Source: Liolophura sinensis (taxonomy: Eukaryota > Mollusca > Polyplacophora > Chitonida > Chitonidae). Taken from it: DNA of 64,000 nt. Under the pieces are notes generated by a model that had not been told where the DNA came from, ran no database searches, and worked only from the letters and a program-made list of their open reading frames with translations. Position numbers and translations under genes: made by a program. Position 1 is the first letter of the stretch. Every line of letters starts with the position of its first letter. Shown here piece after piece: positions 45,050 through 59,200 of the stretch. The stretch spans positions 25,742,046-25,806,045 of the forward strand of contig NC_088307.1 of NCBI RefSeq assembly GCF_032854445.1, given 5' to 3'.

Positions 45050-46200
45050 CTAACCGGACAAATCCGGTCACTTTAAGCTCTTCATGGTACCAGAAGTACA
45101 CGTGTTTGCTAATTTCCGGTGTGTGTGTGTTGGGGGGGGGGGAGCATTACTTAGTTTCTATATCCATGAATAGTTACCCACCCACTGTATATACCAGAGG
45201 CAGGTGTTCACGTCCTATGTTAACCAGGTGTGTATACAAAATCGTAATCGCGCTCATTTTAAGTTGAGAGCAGCTATTATAGTAATCATGGTAAATCTAT
45301 ATATAACATTAATAAGTGACCGAATAAAAGAATTTTGGCATACTTAAGAATATTTGACTTATGTGATGTCGGCCATAGTAAGTTTATTATCGACACCTCA
45401 TTGCCTCGGGTAACCTCGAAATTATTCAAAAGCAAGTTGCATGCTGGACAATGGGGGTGGAGATTAATTTGGTTTTCAATGGCTGCACCAACAAACGGGT
45501 AGAACAAACTACACGCAGTAAGACAGCCTCACTACTGTCTCTGCGAGTAGACTATATGGTTTTAATGGTTTTCCTAACATCCATCTCTAAATCCACACCG
45601 CCGTGAGACCATATACTACAAGAGAGAACATAAACTTCATTTATTAAGGTTGTGTCATACTAAAACGTGTAAACAATTTCAAATATGGCAGTGTCAGAAT
45701 CAGGGTTTACACTCAAGTCGATAGCAGTTTATGCAACTTGGTGTCACACTCAGTCAAAACACGTTGAACTCCGCCCGATATCCGGCATGCCACTGGTTTT
45801 TGAGTCCCCCGAGACACTGGGTTCTTGCCGTCGAAACCAAGCTCATGGACTTTTAACATCACGAATTAAAAAAAGGGTTCTATCTTCATTTTTCTTGCAA
45901 TAATATAGACTTCCAACTTATCCATGTGTAGAGCTCGTGTTGTTACGTGTCACTGACTAAAGGCAATTTAGGTAGTGAGTATGACTGATTTTACAGAGAG
46001 CTGAATTTAGGCGACTCTCTAAAAGAAATAGACTATAGAACGTATGCCCGCTTATATAAACTGATCCGAGAATGCAATGTGAATATACACCGGAGTAACA
46101 GAACAAGCATTGTAAACAAGGCATAAACCGAGATTGCAGGGCCGATAACATTACGGAATCTTCAGAACATGATACCATCTAATATACAATTACTATTCTT
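45050..46200. other. Intergenic, nothing recognised
   Basis: Contains a short G-run near 45130 and a possible reversed SINE-A piece near 45330-45380. The short ORFs are not gene-like. Confidence 0.35.
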
Positions 46201-46221
46201 ATCATGTTAAGCTCATTGTGT

Positions 46222-46324
46222 GTCCCCTCGGGCTTTGTCCGGTTTCCTCCCATGCTGATTCTGGCCTACAAGCGAAATATTCTTGAGTACGGTGTAAAAT
46301 ACCAATCAAATAGATAAATAAATC
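46222..46324 (+). mobile_element. SINE-A 3' fragment
   Basis: CTCGGGCTTTGTCCGGTTTC, CGAAATATTCTTGAGTACGG and TAAAATACCAATCAAATAGA, then ATAAATAAATC. Confidence 0.8.
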
Positions 46325-46986
46325 ATTTTTGTCCTGTCCATATGAGTAACCTGTGACTAATGTTAACTTGTAACCAACCAGTTTTAAATAAATATAAACA
46401 CCTTCTACATGTAACACGACACAAACCTACAAAGCCGCTGTAATTTATTGCAATACTTTCATTAAAGCTACCATCATGCAGTTATGCAATACTTTTCACA
46501 AATTCAACAGTTCATTTATTATGATCTCCGCCCCAAAAGAATCAACGACCTACACTATAATCCATGCTAATCTGCCGTTTTAATCGAAAACGGCGTTTCC
46601 TGTATGTAACTGGCCTGAAACAAGTGATCCAATTGCCATGTTAACGCCAAAAATTACAGATTCGGTTCTTGCTTTGCTCATGTCCAGTTCTAGATAATAC
46701 TATCCAGAAAATAGCTGTGTAAAGATCCAATTAGTGCCGAAAACAGTAGTTTTGAATTTTGCTCTTGGACTGACTTATCCCGTGTCAGAGCAATAAGATA
46801 TTAGTGATGCTTTATCCAGTTTTGGCAGGTGAACCTAGAGTTCGTTTAGCACTATAAGCTTGATGGCACTCTGTCTTTCTTAATTGTTAAATATTCTCGG
46901 CACAACAAAGTGCAATATAACCAATGTCAGCTAAAAAGTTATTATCTTTTGCTTATTGTTGTCACAAGATATAGTACCACATAATC

Positions 46987-46992
46987 TTTAAT
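46987..46992 (-). terminator. Possible variant poly(A) signal (ATTAAA)
   Basis: ATTAAA on the minus strand, about 60 bases past the stop codon of the IQ/VWA gene. A plain AATAAA lies further on, at 46515-46520. Confidence 0.3.
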
Positions 46993-47053
46993 GTGACACG
47001 GCAATCAGACGGTGTAGTTAGATGAAGAAATTAACTCTCGGCTAAACCGCCGT

Positions 47054-47250
47054 TCAGTTTAAGAGGTGATCCAGTTTGCCGGTCTGTAGATAGTGTTGGA
47101 AGGTAGAAAGAGCGGTGTCAAGGTCGTGGACTCGTTCTGACCCAGACGGACCATCAGTCGGAAGGACAACAAAGCCGTCCCTGGCCAGTCGGGCCTGAAT
47201 CATTATACTGATACACGGTAACAAATCCGTTTGCTTCGACATCTCCTCTT
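47054..47250 (-). CDS. IQ/VWA gene, last exon (C-terminal tail)
   Basis: The acceptor is TTATGTGTACAG. It completes a split codon, then reads EEEMSKQTDLLPCISIMI through DTALSTFQHYLQTGKLDHLLN and TGA at 47056-47054. The tail after the VWA domain has no fold I recognise; GFVVLPTDGPSG is followed by a helical end. Confidence 0.85.
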
Positions 47251-50200
47251 CTGTACACATAAAAAATAATAAGAAAATCATGCTAGACAGGTTTTAGAAG
47301 GACAAAAATGAAAACCTTGTTTGTATCAAACGACGCGCCTGAGGTGAAACGACTGAGATCTAATAATTTGCCAATAATCATTTATATGATGCTGTTCAAA
47401 TGCAACATTTATACCCAGTGGAATTCAATCTTGAAAAGTAATGCGCGCTGCAGACCTTGATCTAGACAGTCGAACAAAAAGTGAGACATATAAAGATTAT
47501 AAAATTTCAGTAACCTTCCAGTACTGCAATTCACAATCTTGTCAGCAGAAAATCATTCTACCTTCCAAACAAGTACCGTTCTAAGATAAACAAAACTATC
47601 AAAATCAGGCAAAATAAGTAACTTCTTAATCATCAGAAATTTTAGGACAAAAACCATGTTTCTTAGCATAGATGGTAGAAGGTTTAGTCTATCTCTTTAT
47701 TTATTTATTTATCTCGGTATTTACGGTATTTATGCCGGGATACCGTAAACGTGCGGTTTATCTCTTACATATGGAATAATCACACATGAAGAACTATCAG
47801 ATGACAGCCTACATTTGTCACAGAACATTTATTTATTTATTCTATTCCTGTTTTACGCCGTACTCAAGAATACTCCAGAACGTCCATGATTCAAGGCTGG
47901 TATACGAATGTCTGTTTTTGTCGTCTAGATACTTATTTCAACGTACCGAGTGCTGGCGAGGCCTCCATACCGTCTACGATAGGATGGAGCCAGGTTGAGC
48001 GGCGGTGGGGACGGGCCGCTACACCACGGGGAGGATAGATTGTCCAGAGGATGGCTAACACCTCCTCCTCACACAAGGGCCGACATAGTTCTTCTGTGTA
48101 CAGCGGTGTGTGGGATTCCTGGGAAAGTCGGGACTCTGTGGGGTCGAAGAAACCAATGGGCAGTCATATAATGTTTTTCATAACTACTGAAAATATCATC
48201 ACATCATTTGCGATGATATTACTGAAGACGATGTTGGAACTCAGTTACAAGATAGCAGCACCAATCTGATACGTCTCAGGGGAAATAACTCTTCGTTGGC
48301 AAGTATGTGTCAAACTTCTGTCGTATTGACTTGTCTATTAATGAGTGCGTAATTTGTAGGATATCCACGGAGGGGGATATCCTACAAAGGTTGGTGAGTA
48401 GGTTTATCGCCTATAAGAGTGGATGAGAATAGAGCAGCTGGAGGGAGGAGGTAGGGGGGGGGGCGCATCCGTGGATGGAGACATGTTCATATAGGTCTAC
48501 ATAGGGATAAATGCGGTGAATTGAGAGAAAGCTAACTAGACATTAAACAGCTTAAATGGAAGTCACTAGATAGTGGGATGAATGAGTAAATATATAGGAT
48601 TTGAATGGATGGACTAGATGAAACAGGAATGAGCGGAGATGAGGCTTAGTTTAGGTGGAGGAACCGTAGATATGCCAAAGTAGATGAGTCTATAAGTTAC
48701 CAATGGATGACTGAGTGGATGGATGGCTTAGCAGGACGTGTGGGTGAAGAGGCGCTTTTAGGTTTTATGGATATAGGAAACAATCAAGCATCATCAGGAA
48801 TCTGACAAAAACCTGAACAAACCGCTGAGTCACCGAGAGCTCGATTCGAACAAACAACTTCATAGGTTAAGTGTAAAGGATGAAAATTTGGTGCTACAAT
48901 TGACTTCGTTTGAAGCAACATGTATAAATACCTACATGAAGGAGATTTATTCATGGAGTGATTAATTATGTTTAAAAAGCTATTATCGATATCCAAGCGA
49001 CTAAACGTACTCGCAATAATCTCTTCTAACGTCGCCTCACATGACCTTTTCCAGGCACCCAACCCCGACACAAGGTACGAATTACCAGGCGGAGTGATAT
49101 CTTGTTCGCCTGCTCCATGACCTATACCTGAAGGAGAATCAGACCAATAATAAAGATCAATCTCAAATTCCTCTTGTGACAACAGTGACGAATTTTAGTG
49201 CATTATGTAGAAAAGTTTAACCCCTCTCTTAACTTCGCTGTAAAATCAATTTCGTCCCTAAAATTTCTTTAACATAAAAAAAATAAAGTTTACTACCGAT
49301 ATAACTTACCAACTGTGAACAGACTGATATTCTCCTGTCTTACATTTGATGCCTCAATCGCCGTTTTCTCTGGTTCAGATGACATTCCACCCGTTATGAC
49401 GATTCCTATTTTTGATGCACCGGGTGAAGAACTCTGTGTTTGAGACAGATAGAGACAAATCAACATAATTTGATGGAGATGACAAGTTACAGGTGAGGGG
49501 GACTAGGGGTCATCGGTGTGGAGATCAGAGTTCGTAATGCACGGGCTTAATAATAGTATATGGTATTGGCTGGTAAAATGTTGCTTTTGACATCAGCTTA
49601 CATCATGACTATCTTCTTGTAGTAGATTGATTACATATTATGTAACGATGCTGCTTGACTGTAAAAACATGCGGCAGACACCTTAGCATTGTACATAAAA
49701 GGAAGCTGTCAAACAGTCACATTGGCATAATAATGGACATTCCTTGACAACAATCACAAGACCATTTCCGAAACACGTCCAGTACAAGAGACTACATCAG
49801 CAACGACACTGTGTGATATTTGACGGTGTGATAAATGGTCACACGTAGACTTCTTGTCAATTTACCTCAGTTACGGCTTTATTCCAACAGTTTATGTAAG
49901 TGCTCCCAAAAGTAGGAACTTACAAGCTCTCATCACCTCGGCTTAAATCCAAAATTAGGTAAGAAAATGCAATGATAACAAAACTGATTGATAATTTATT
50001 ATACACCACTGGCCTAGAATTATTAAAATAATGTCATCACATTTAACGAGCAATAGCTTACGACGGAGACTAACGTCTTTTTTTATACACGCTGGGATTG
50101 TTTATAACTTCAAGATTATCGTGTTATGTTATACTTACATGGAAACATTGGCGTAGACGAATTAATGCCAGGTGAGAGTTCCGCTTCCCGCCTCTAAATC

Positions 50201-53200
50201 TAGTCTGGTCTGTAAATATATAGTAGCTGTGTAAGTTGCTACTATTTAAATATTTACATGAACAGTTGGAATGAAGCATTAACTGAAATAAATTGACAAG
50301 AAGCCGGTTTTCACCGCTTAAAGCCTTTAAGTGCGATCATTTGCAGAATATCACAATGTCGTCGATGCTATGTTTTTACTTCCTATGCTGTAGTCTTCAT
50401 TTATTATCCAATTTATTTAGAAGTAGCGATGCTTCAGAGTTATATTTGGAAGGAGCAAACCACTGCCGGCTGCCAGGTACATGACAAACATTCTGACATA
50501 TATGAAGTCAAAGCCGAATCTGCCACGGCTGGATTTGAACAACCGACCTCAGTGATCATGTGGCAATCAACTGCGGTGAGTGAGTGAGTGCTTAGGATTT
50601 AGCGTCGTACTTAACGACATGTGACGACAAATGGGTATTTAGAGTGTATGTACGTGCAAAATGCCTCTTACTGCAGGACGGATTTCCACCGTTCTTTCAG
50701 TGCTGCTTCACCAAGACGACTTATCGAAGGCAAGTTAGCCGGCCCACCCGAGCCATTCAAGGGAAGTGCAACCAATCGTTGCACTTAATGCTGAAGAAGC
50801 AAAAAGTATTAGGTGTGACACGAACCAGGATTGAACATGACTCTACAGCCCTCGAGTGGACGCTCCACCAACTGAGTCATCGGCACCGGTTGAAACAATA
50901 AGACTTTAGCCGATTTTGTGATAGCGAGGTTATACGACGGCCAGTATTATGGTGGGATATATTTTTTTATTTGATTGGTGTTTTACGCCGTACTCAAGAA
51001 TATTTCACTTATACGACGGTGGCCAGCATTATGGTGTGAGGAAACCGGACAGAGCCCGGGGGAACCCACGACCATGCGCAGGTTGCTGCAGACCTTCCCA
51101 CATACAACAGGAGACATAACGGTGGGAGGAAACCATGAATATATGAAGGTTATAATTTAACACAGCAGCGATATTAAAGTGAACATTAAGTCTGCCACTA
51201 TATACACATAGATAAAAATGATATAGTACTCATTTATCACAGAAAAATATATAAATAATTCTATAAAGTTTGGAAAGCCGAGAAGATGAAGTTCAGCACT
51301 GGGGATATTGCACTGACGGACACTTCACTCCGAGTATTCATTTTGCAGACGCCCTTATGAACTTGGACAATCACTAGCGCAGAAAGCGTCGCGTGATAAT
51401 TGGCTGTCAAGTCCAAAAAACCTATTAGTTTTCGATTGTCAGTGTGGTTTCTTATACTGCATAGACAGATATTGACGCATAATATTGGATTTTGTGGGTG
51501 AGTTTAAGTGTTAAACTGATGCATTTCGGACCACACATTTATGAGCAAGGAACTGAGAACGTCTGTCACAAGGCGTATATGTTGGGCAGGATACCACAAT
51601 CACTTGTCAAGGTGACCTGACAAGAAAACCGTCTGGGGAGAGTAACTGTTTGAAGAAAAGCAGTGTGAAATTGCATTATTTTTCCTTAGCAAAGTCAGAA
51701 TTATTACGAAAATATTTTCCTACTATCTGAAGACCGTGTTATCAATGAGAAGGCCCTGCTATGTTCGGTAAATTCCCTGAAGTCGGTACAACCACCTGGA
51801 ACAAATGCTTCCACCCATGCAGGACGAGGACGAGCACCAAACTGAAAGAAACATCGGCCCTAAACTCCGAAGAGATCTCATACTCTTTGGTTGGCCATCT
51901 GGCCGCCGGATCATGAAGCGATCGTCGACTTTAGTCAAAAGTTAGAATCACTTTAAAATTGTTATTTCTGATGTAGCAAGGTAAAAATATTGCTTGACAA
52001 CGCAAATTTTGGGTAAGTTATTGTAGAACAAATTTCAGCTAAAGCAACCTAAAGGAGCATACCAAATTTAATGAACAAAATTTTGACGTAAGTCTAAGAT
52101 CACTTCGTGATCCCAGGGCCAGGCGTTTTTGTTTGTATTTTCTCATTGTCACATTGCGTAATACCGATGGTACGGGAGATCGCCTATGTTTTTGTGACGT
52201 CACTCTGGATAACTATAACATGGCAAAATGGCGTCACCAAATGTGTGGCTACGTTCTGACGATTGTTTGCTATTTATTCTGTTGATAAACGGTGTAGAAT
52301 TTAAAAAATTTTTTTTAGAACATTTCTGGAATACTGCTTAATTATTTATTCAGCTTTATTGACTGACTTTATGTTCAATTTAACGGTATCGTGTACGTTT
52401 GAATGACTTTTTTTAAATTTGCTCATAATTAACTCGTTAATCACAACATTTTGACGATCACGACAAAGAGCTAATTGGATGCGTTATGTGAAAGAATTGT
52501 TTTCTTAAGAATTTCTGACAGGATTTCATTTTGTACGCAAGTAAAAAATTATGCACCAAGATATGTCGATGAATACTTAGACACCGATATATTACTAATT
52601 TAAGGCGATAGTACTGTATTCCAGTAATCGGTTTGGATATGATCTTCTATAACATACTAACAGGAAACAAACTTAGATGTCTCTCTCGTATGCTTTGTGA
52701 ACAGAAAACGCCCGAATACGCCCTTCTTATTTATATTCAAACAATATGTTTGTCCTTGAAGCTGCCCTAGCTGCAAGTGCGTTGCTAATTCTGACAGTTA
52801 TATTTTTAAAAATATTAAGACAACCTGTGGGTAAAGTATGTTTTGAATTTGTACTAAATTCCTTTTTTGTGATTACGTCACTACGTGGCTGACATACTGC
52901 CAAAGTTGGGTTAAACCCAAATCATTAAAATATACATGCAATAGCCCACAGAGCTCATCTTTGTACGGCATGAGTAGTCCAGCTTGTTACCCATGTCTGT
53001 CTCGCGACGTCACCTGATAACCAATCAGTCACCATAAATCCGTATAAAATGAACAATGGCGAAGTTAGTGAATTGTCGGGAAGTCTAATGTTTTTCTAAG
53101 GCTACAAAGGTTTAAAAAAAAAAAGCCAACCTGGTGAACGTTTCTAGCTCTGATTGTCATAATGGAAGACATTAAACAGTCTCACAAAATGCCACCAAAA

Positions 53201-56200
53201 ATTGAAATGCTCCATTACCTATCTTTTGAGAAAATTCATTCATGTCGCCGTTGGCTTGCCACGATATATCGTTAGCGATGTCTTCGTCAAATGGCACCAG
53301 ATCCACGCGAGAAACCGCGGGAAGCGTCGAAAGTGATCGGGCGATGTCTTTAGCAACAGCCAGGTGTGTTTTCAAGGCGAGTGGTCCCGTCTCTTCGCTC
53401 CTATCTAACAGTAGAACAACCTCCAATTCGGTGGCCGCTGAAATAAAGAGTCCTTCGTGATAAACGTGTATAGACCAACTTAAGTTTCATGTCGCTGGGG
53501 AGAGCTAATCTGCAATTATTTCAGCATTTACATGAAGAGTAGGAATAAAACACTAACTGAGGCAAAACTCTCATACCAGCCAATCAGGATCAGTTCTGTA
53601 TCCCTTTAAGACATAGCACAACTAAATAGGTGACCGCAGGTGCTTCCTGAACTGCCCAGATGTAGACATCTATTCATGATATATTCATGTTTCACTAATA
53701 ACCTACCCCCGAAAACACCTCTAAAAGCGTTGTTAATTTCTCTGTCGGATGGATTGAGACCGCATGTAGTGAAAAACTCCCGCAAGTCACATACGGGAAG
53801 GGTGCGCTCACCAGCGGAAAGGGTAGACAACTTCTTAAATACCTCCTCATATTCTGAAAGACCAAAAAACAGACACAAATTAGCTGTAAATCTCTAGCAA
53901 GTAGGATTATGGTCAGCCGAATTTCCTTTTACAAAGAGCCAGATCATAGTTCAGTTGTATTTGACGTACCTTTTTTCTGTTGTAGAAAAGCCGTGACGTC
54001 ATGTAGGTCTAACTCCGGAGTCTCATGCAGAAGCTGTAACCTGCCCTTGACCTTTGACCTCACGTGCAGATAGTCTTTAATTCCACTCTCAGCGGGCAGA
54101 TTGAGTTCCATGGCCTAAATATTGGAAGGGTAATGAATTGGAGGTGAACGACGAGGGGTGTTAGGGTTTCAGTTTTCTATATTGAGGCCAATTCAAAACA
54201 GCACAACATTGAGCACAAGTTCTAGTAAGTTTGGTTTTACCAGCATCATAAGTACACATTAGCAAGTCAAAATATTCCCCTTTTTCAGCCAAGTTTCAGC
54301 CTACTGCTCAGTCAGGCACCCTATGTAGCAGTGTAAATATTTTACATATACGTACTTTTTGTACCTAGTCCTGCTTACGTCAAAGTTCTAGAGGGCGTAT
54401 AATCTGCTACTATTTAAGTATTTACATGAACAGTCCGAATAAAATCCTAACTGGGCAAAACTGGCAAGAGGCCGTGTTTCACCGGTTACGTGTGACCATT
54501 TGCAGACTATCACACTGTCGTCCCTGCTGTAGTATTTTACATTACATCTACGTACGGTCTCTCTTAGACGAGCCATCTGTGTACGAACCAGCCACCCTCG
54601 AGCAAGGCTTTGAATGGTTGTGGCGCTTTGGTACTCAAGCTGTTTCTGTAAGTCAATAGAATTGAAGGCTCTGCACAAAAGAAAACGCAAAAATTTATTT
54701 GGAAATTATTTTGTCTATAGTGTTAAGAAATATTAAGTACAAAACCTAATAAGTGAATCCAATTTTCACACTTCATTTAACCATTCAAAATAATATCATA
54801 CGCATTTGCAAGAATTTTGGCCTCATATTGGGTTATTGAAAAATTCTCCTGGTACGTTTCCGTTTACATTAAAAGAAAACACTGACTTAAAGCATATGTC
54901 CAATGAAACGCCGTTCATGAAAATAGTTCATCTTTTCTTTTGGATTTTTTTCAACCAAGTAAAATGTATTTGAAATATTTGATTATAGGGTGGGCTTTTT
55001 GACCATGCTGTGACCAGTGGAGTCACATCTGTTTTTTCACAAATTAACACACATGCTGCTAGAATTTTGTGTTTTAAATGCATATATACATATAAAGCTG
55101 TAAATCCATTCGCCAAATGGAGCCAAAAATACCGAATTGACATTCTTCATACACCGAGAATCCTGCAATATTACTGCAGAATCCAATGGCAAAAAATATT
55201 CAGGTTATGGAACTTCACTAGGCGTCACTAGTTCATAATTACCAAAAACTGTGTGTTTTCATCATATTTTAACACAACAATCAGATGAAATCAGTGCAAA
55301 GGGAGGAAGCCTGCGAAAGTTGGACGCCATGCTCACCCATACAGGTCCGGATGTGGCTTAGCTTTGGCAGTCTTTTCTGCTTGGTCCTCATTTGGGCTGC
55401 AGGAATTGACATATAGATATACATGAATTAGATTGATACATGGTAAACGGCATTGTCATCTTTACACAAGGATGTAAAACGTCATTACAAACTCATGGTC
55501 TCTCCAGCAAATGTTTTGATTCAGTCTCGTATTTTCTTTTAAGTCAGAAGCGCCAAATAGCTTTGCCCTCAGGAAGGTCCAATATTCACATACTATCTGG
55601 AGAGCATTTAAATTTTGTTTCTCAAATAACTTGAATGCTTTTACTTTACATAACTTAGTACAGAAAATGCCTGTAGTTTTGTGTTTTCTTGCTGCATGCC
55701 TTCCTAAAACTCATACAGTGTTTATTTCCTCTGTAAGGTATTTCGGGGGTATTTATCCACACTGTTTTCTCACAATTTCTTTTCGTGTCCTATCCAAAGT
55801 ATACGTCAGGATTTATTTATTTATTTGAATGGTGTTTTATTCCGTACTCAAGAATATTTCACTTATACGACGGCGGCCATCATTATGGTGGATGGAAACC
55901 GGGCAGAGCCAGGGGTTAACCCACGACTATCCGCAGGTTGCTGGAAGACCTTCCCACGTACGGCCAGAGAGGAAGCCAGCATGACATACGTCAGGAGAAA
56001 ATGAGGAGAGGACTTTCATTGGTTATTTCATAACAGGTGTCTGATAGAATTCTCTATTAAAACTGCTACGTAAAAATAAGACAAGTAGAACTCTATTTTG
56101 TTTTGGTGATATTAATATGTGTGATATATTTTTATGCATTCATGACGCGACCACAATTTACTGTTTCTGTAGTGACTGGATGCTAGTATTAAGTGGCCTA

Positions 56201-59200
56201 AATACTTAAATCTGGCTACTTGAACATTTATTATGAAATTGTACCACTACTCCACAGAATCAGCGATACTAATTTTATCGACGAGGTATATATTAAAAAT
56301 TTTGATTCAGGCTACATTTCTGTGCTAAAGTCCAATATCATTTTGTAAGTGAGTGAGTGGGGTTTAACGTAGTACTTAACAATTTCTCAGTCATATGACG
56401 ACGAAGGAACCCTTAGAGTGCATGTGATATGCCTCCTTGTTGCAAGACGGATTTCCACCGCTGTTTTATTTAGTGCTGCTTCACTGAGACGCCTTACCAA
56501 AGGCAAGTAAGCAGCCTCGCCGGAGCCATTATACTGATACTGGTCAACCAGTCGTTGCACTACTCCCCTCATCCTTAACGCCAAGCGAGGAAGTTACAAC
56601 TTCCTGTTTTAAGGCCTTAGGTGTGACCCGACCTAGGATTGACCCCGGATTGAAAAATGAGGCTTATCGAACAATGCTTTTTGGAAAAGTTGCAGTGGAA
56701 AATGTGTATATTTTTTAACGTCTTCCTGGAGAAATTATTACATAAATAGTAAAGTTATGTTTTGCGTGTAGACTAACCTACAAATGACGCCATTACTCAC
56801 TCGATGTCCCCGAGGAGGCGCTGCTTGTGGTGCTCCCGCCAGCGCCGGTATTCCTTGTCCCAGAACCAGTTGTCTCCCTTGTCATCGGCATCATTGTGGC
56901 GATCGATGTTGAGTTTTCTGAATGATGATGAATGTGTATCCAATGATACCGTATAGTTCATCATTTATTGATGATTTGACTTATTGACTGATTGATTGAC
57001 TGATTGATTGATTGACAAGTTCGCGAACTCATTGGTTAAGGACATTAAGAACCACAACCTCTACCAGCCTATATTAACATCTAAAGGATGTAGGTTATGA
57101 ATTCTTTAACTCATATAAGTGTCTCTAATCTACAGCCATACTCGGTTTACACGGTGGCCTCTACACCTGTAAAATAGCAAGAGCCTATTGAGGACCTTCT
57201 CTTATGAAACCAGTATACATTCCCGAAATTTGGTCAACCTCACAAGGTTAACAACATAAGCCACCTGATGAGGGCCTGGTATCACCACCATTACGTTAAA
57301 TTTCCTAGTTTTACCAAAATTTCAAAATTCGCAATCGTGGTCCTTGATATTCAGCATCTGTATGGAGATAGGCGAAATAGGTATCAGAATATTGTGAAAG
57401 GTGGGAGGAAACCGGACAGAACCCGATGGAAACACACGACCATCCGCAGATCTCTGGAAAATATTCCCACGCACTGCCGGAGAGGGTACGCGTATAGTCT
57501 GGGTTCACTTTTGCCATAAATGCAAAACTGTAAATTAAATGGAAAACTGGAATAGTGGCAAAAATCATGAATTAATTTTTTTAAACCAGATTCAATAATT
57601 CAGTCGTAAAACCTTTCAATGAGATCAAACGGTAGAGACCAAGGCTCTATGCGATTTCAAGGCTGAAACTTTCAGCAACACTTATAGAAATACTGACAAC
57701 AATAATATTAAAAAGTAATTAGCGCGTTAGCTCCTCGGCATGCAAAGAAAGTACATGTATGAAGTTAGTGTAACACTATGCTAAACAGACTGAAAGGACG
57801 TCTCATACCTGAGTTGGTAGAGCGTACCGTAATCGTTCTTTGTTTCGTATGATCTCAAGATTGATGTCGGTTGCCTGGGCGCTGTGAATATAATCAGAAA
57901 CAAACAAAAATCCATTTCTATCTGCAGTGCACAGAGAAGTGAAAGTTCTTCCATGACTTAAAAGGTTAGCAATTTTAATTGCAGCTGCTCACAGCTATGT
58001 CCTTACTGTATTTAGTGTTACTTTGTCTATAACTGTGAAAGTAACGCTACATTCAACACCTTGGATTACAAAAGTAGTTCAGTGATGGGTTATAGCCTGG
58101 GGTTGATTTCTATAACCTACGATAAATGGCCTAAAGTTTCGCACACGAGTTACTGTCGTTTACTATCGCATGATCTGATTTGTCGATAAGATGGCAAAAG
58201 AGAGTGATTTGTCTACCCCCCCTCCGCCCGTTTCATTACTCTGCATGGCACTTAGCAGCTCTGGTTGCTAATCCTCATCACATGGGGTCAAGTCACTGAC
58301 AGAGAAGTGTGCAGGTCTTCCGACTAGTAGGCCTACATGTACATCTCTAAATATACCGATGAATGATATGGAAGAAAGTATTAAGACAGGCGATGTACAT
58401 TACAGGCGAAAGTACGTGCTCAACGTACACTGCAGACGAACAGATTATTCCGGTTACGCCTACGTGGAAGTCATCTCACACCGTCCGTTATCTGGAGAGC
58501 GGTTGTCTGCTGAGTGCCCTCATTATGCAACGAATATGTGTTCAAATGCACTTTAGCTAAAACGCATTTCACTGAGAAAAATATATCATCAGCTTTCCGT
58601 GTCCATGGAATTCCAGTTTAGTATGTCAGCCTACACGCACATTTTGTTTCTTTACAGTCGGACTTGTCCTCCTATTGCAGAAGAGTTCCTTTTCTCTCGT
58701 TTTTATATCGGAAACCTCCATTATATACAGCACACATACTCAACGCGAGGTTTCAGGGAACTACCATGATTTACTTTTACCCATTTTCGGTAGCTCTGTG
58801 TGCGAGCACTGCACATCGGGGGGAGACAGGATTTGACTGAGTTGTTATCACATTAGAAGTTCACACAATACCGTCACTGGCTTCATAAACAAAACGTTTT
58901 ACGATTTCCTGTATACAGTCTTGCCCAGACGTGATTTACGTGTCGCCAGCGGATACAGATAGATTACTGTTTTGCCCTTAGCTGCAAAAATCACGCGATT
59001 AATGGGTAGGCACGTGGAAATTTCTCGTCCTGTAACTGTAAGTGGTTTGTATCGATTAAATATCAAATAAATTAAATATTCATGTTTGCCAAATATGGGC
59101 AGAAGCTGACAGTCTTTCAAATTACGCCAGAATGAACAAGACATGTTTAGCTGCAGCTGAGCAAACGCACGTGTGTAAGTGTCGCTTTAATCGCAATTTA

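Noticed and set aside
48784-49182. A single 132-codon minus-strand ORF as one protein
   Set aside because: Only 49011-49127 is exon. The upstream part runs into intron and the downstream part passes a donor; splicing to exon 13 keeps the phase.
51770-51860. Possible IQ/VWA exon with a TTTCTTTCAG acceptor and MGGSICS
   Set aside because: It looked like the VWA GGxT loop, but the phases did not fit and a stop follows. The micro-exon at 50139-50191 fits both phase and motif.
57268-57568. ORFs on both strands over 57.3-57.5 kb
   Set aside because: They overlap a reversed SINE-A fragment and have no splice logic.
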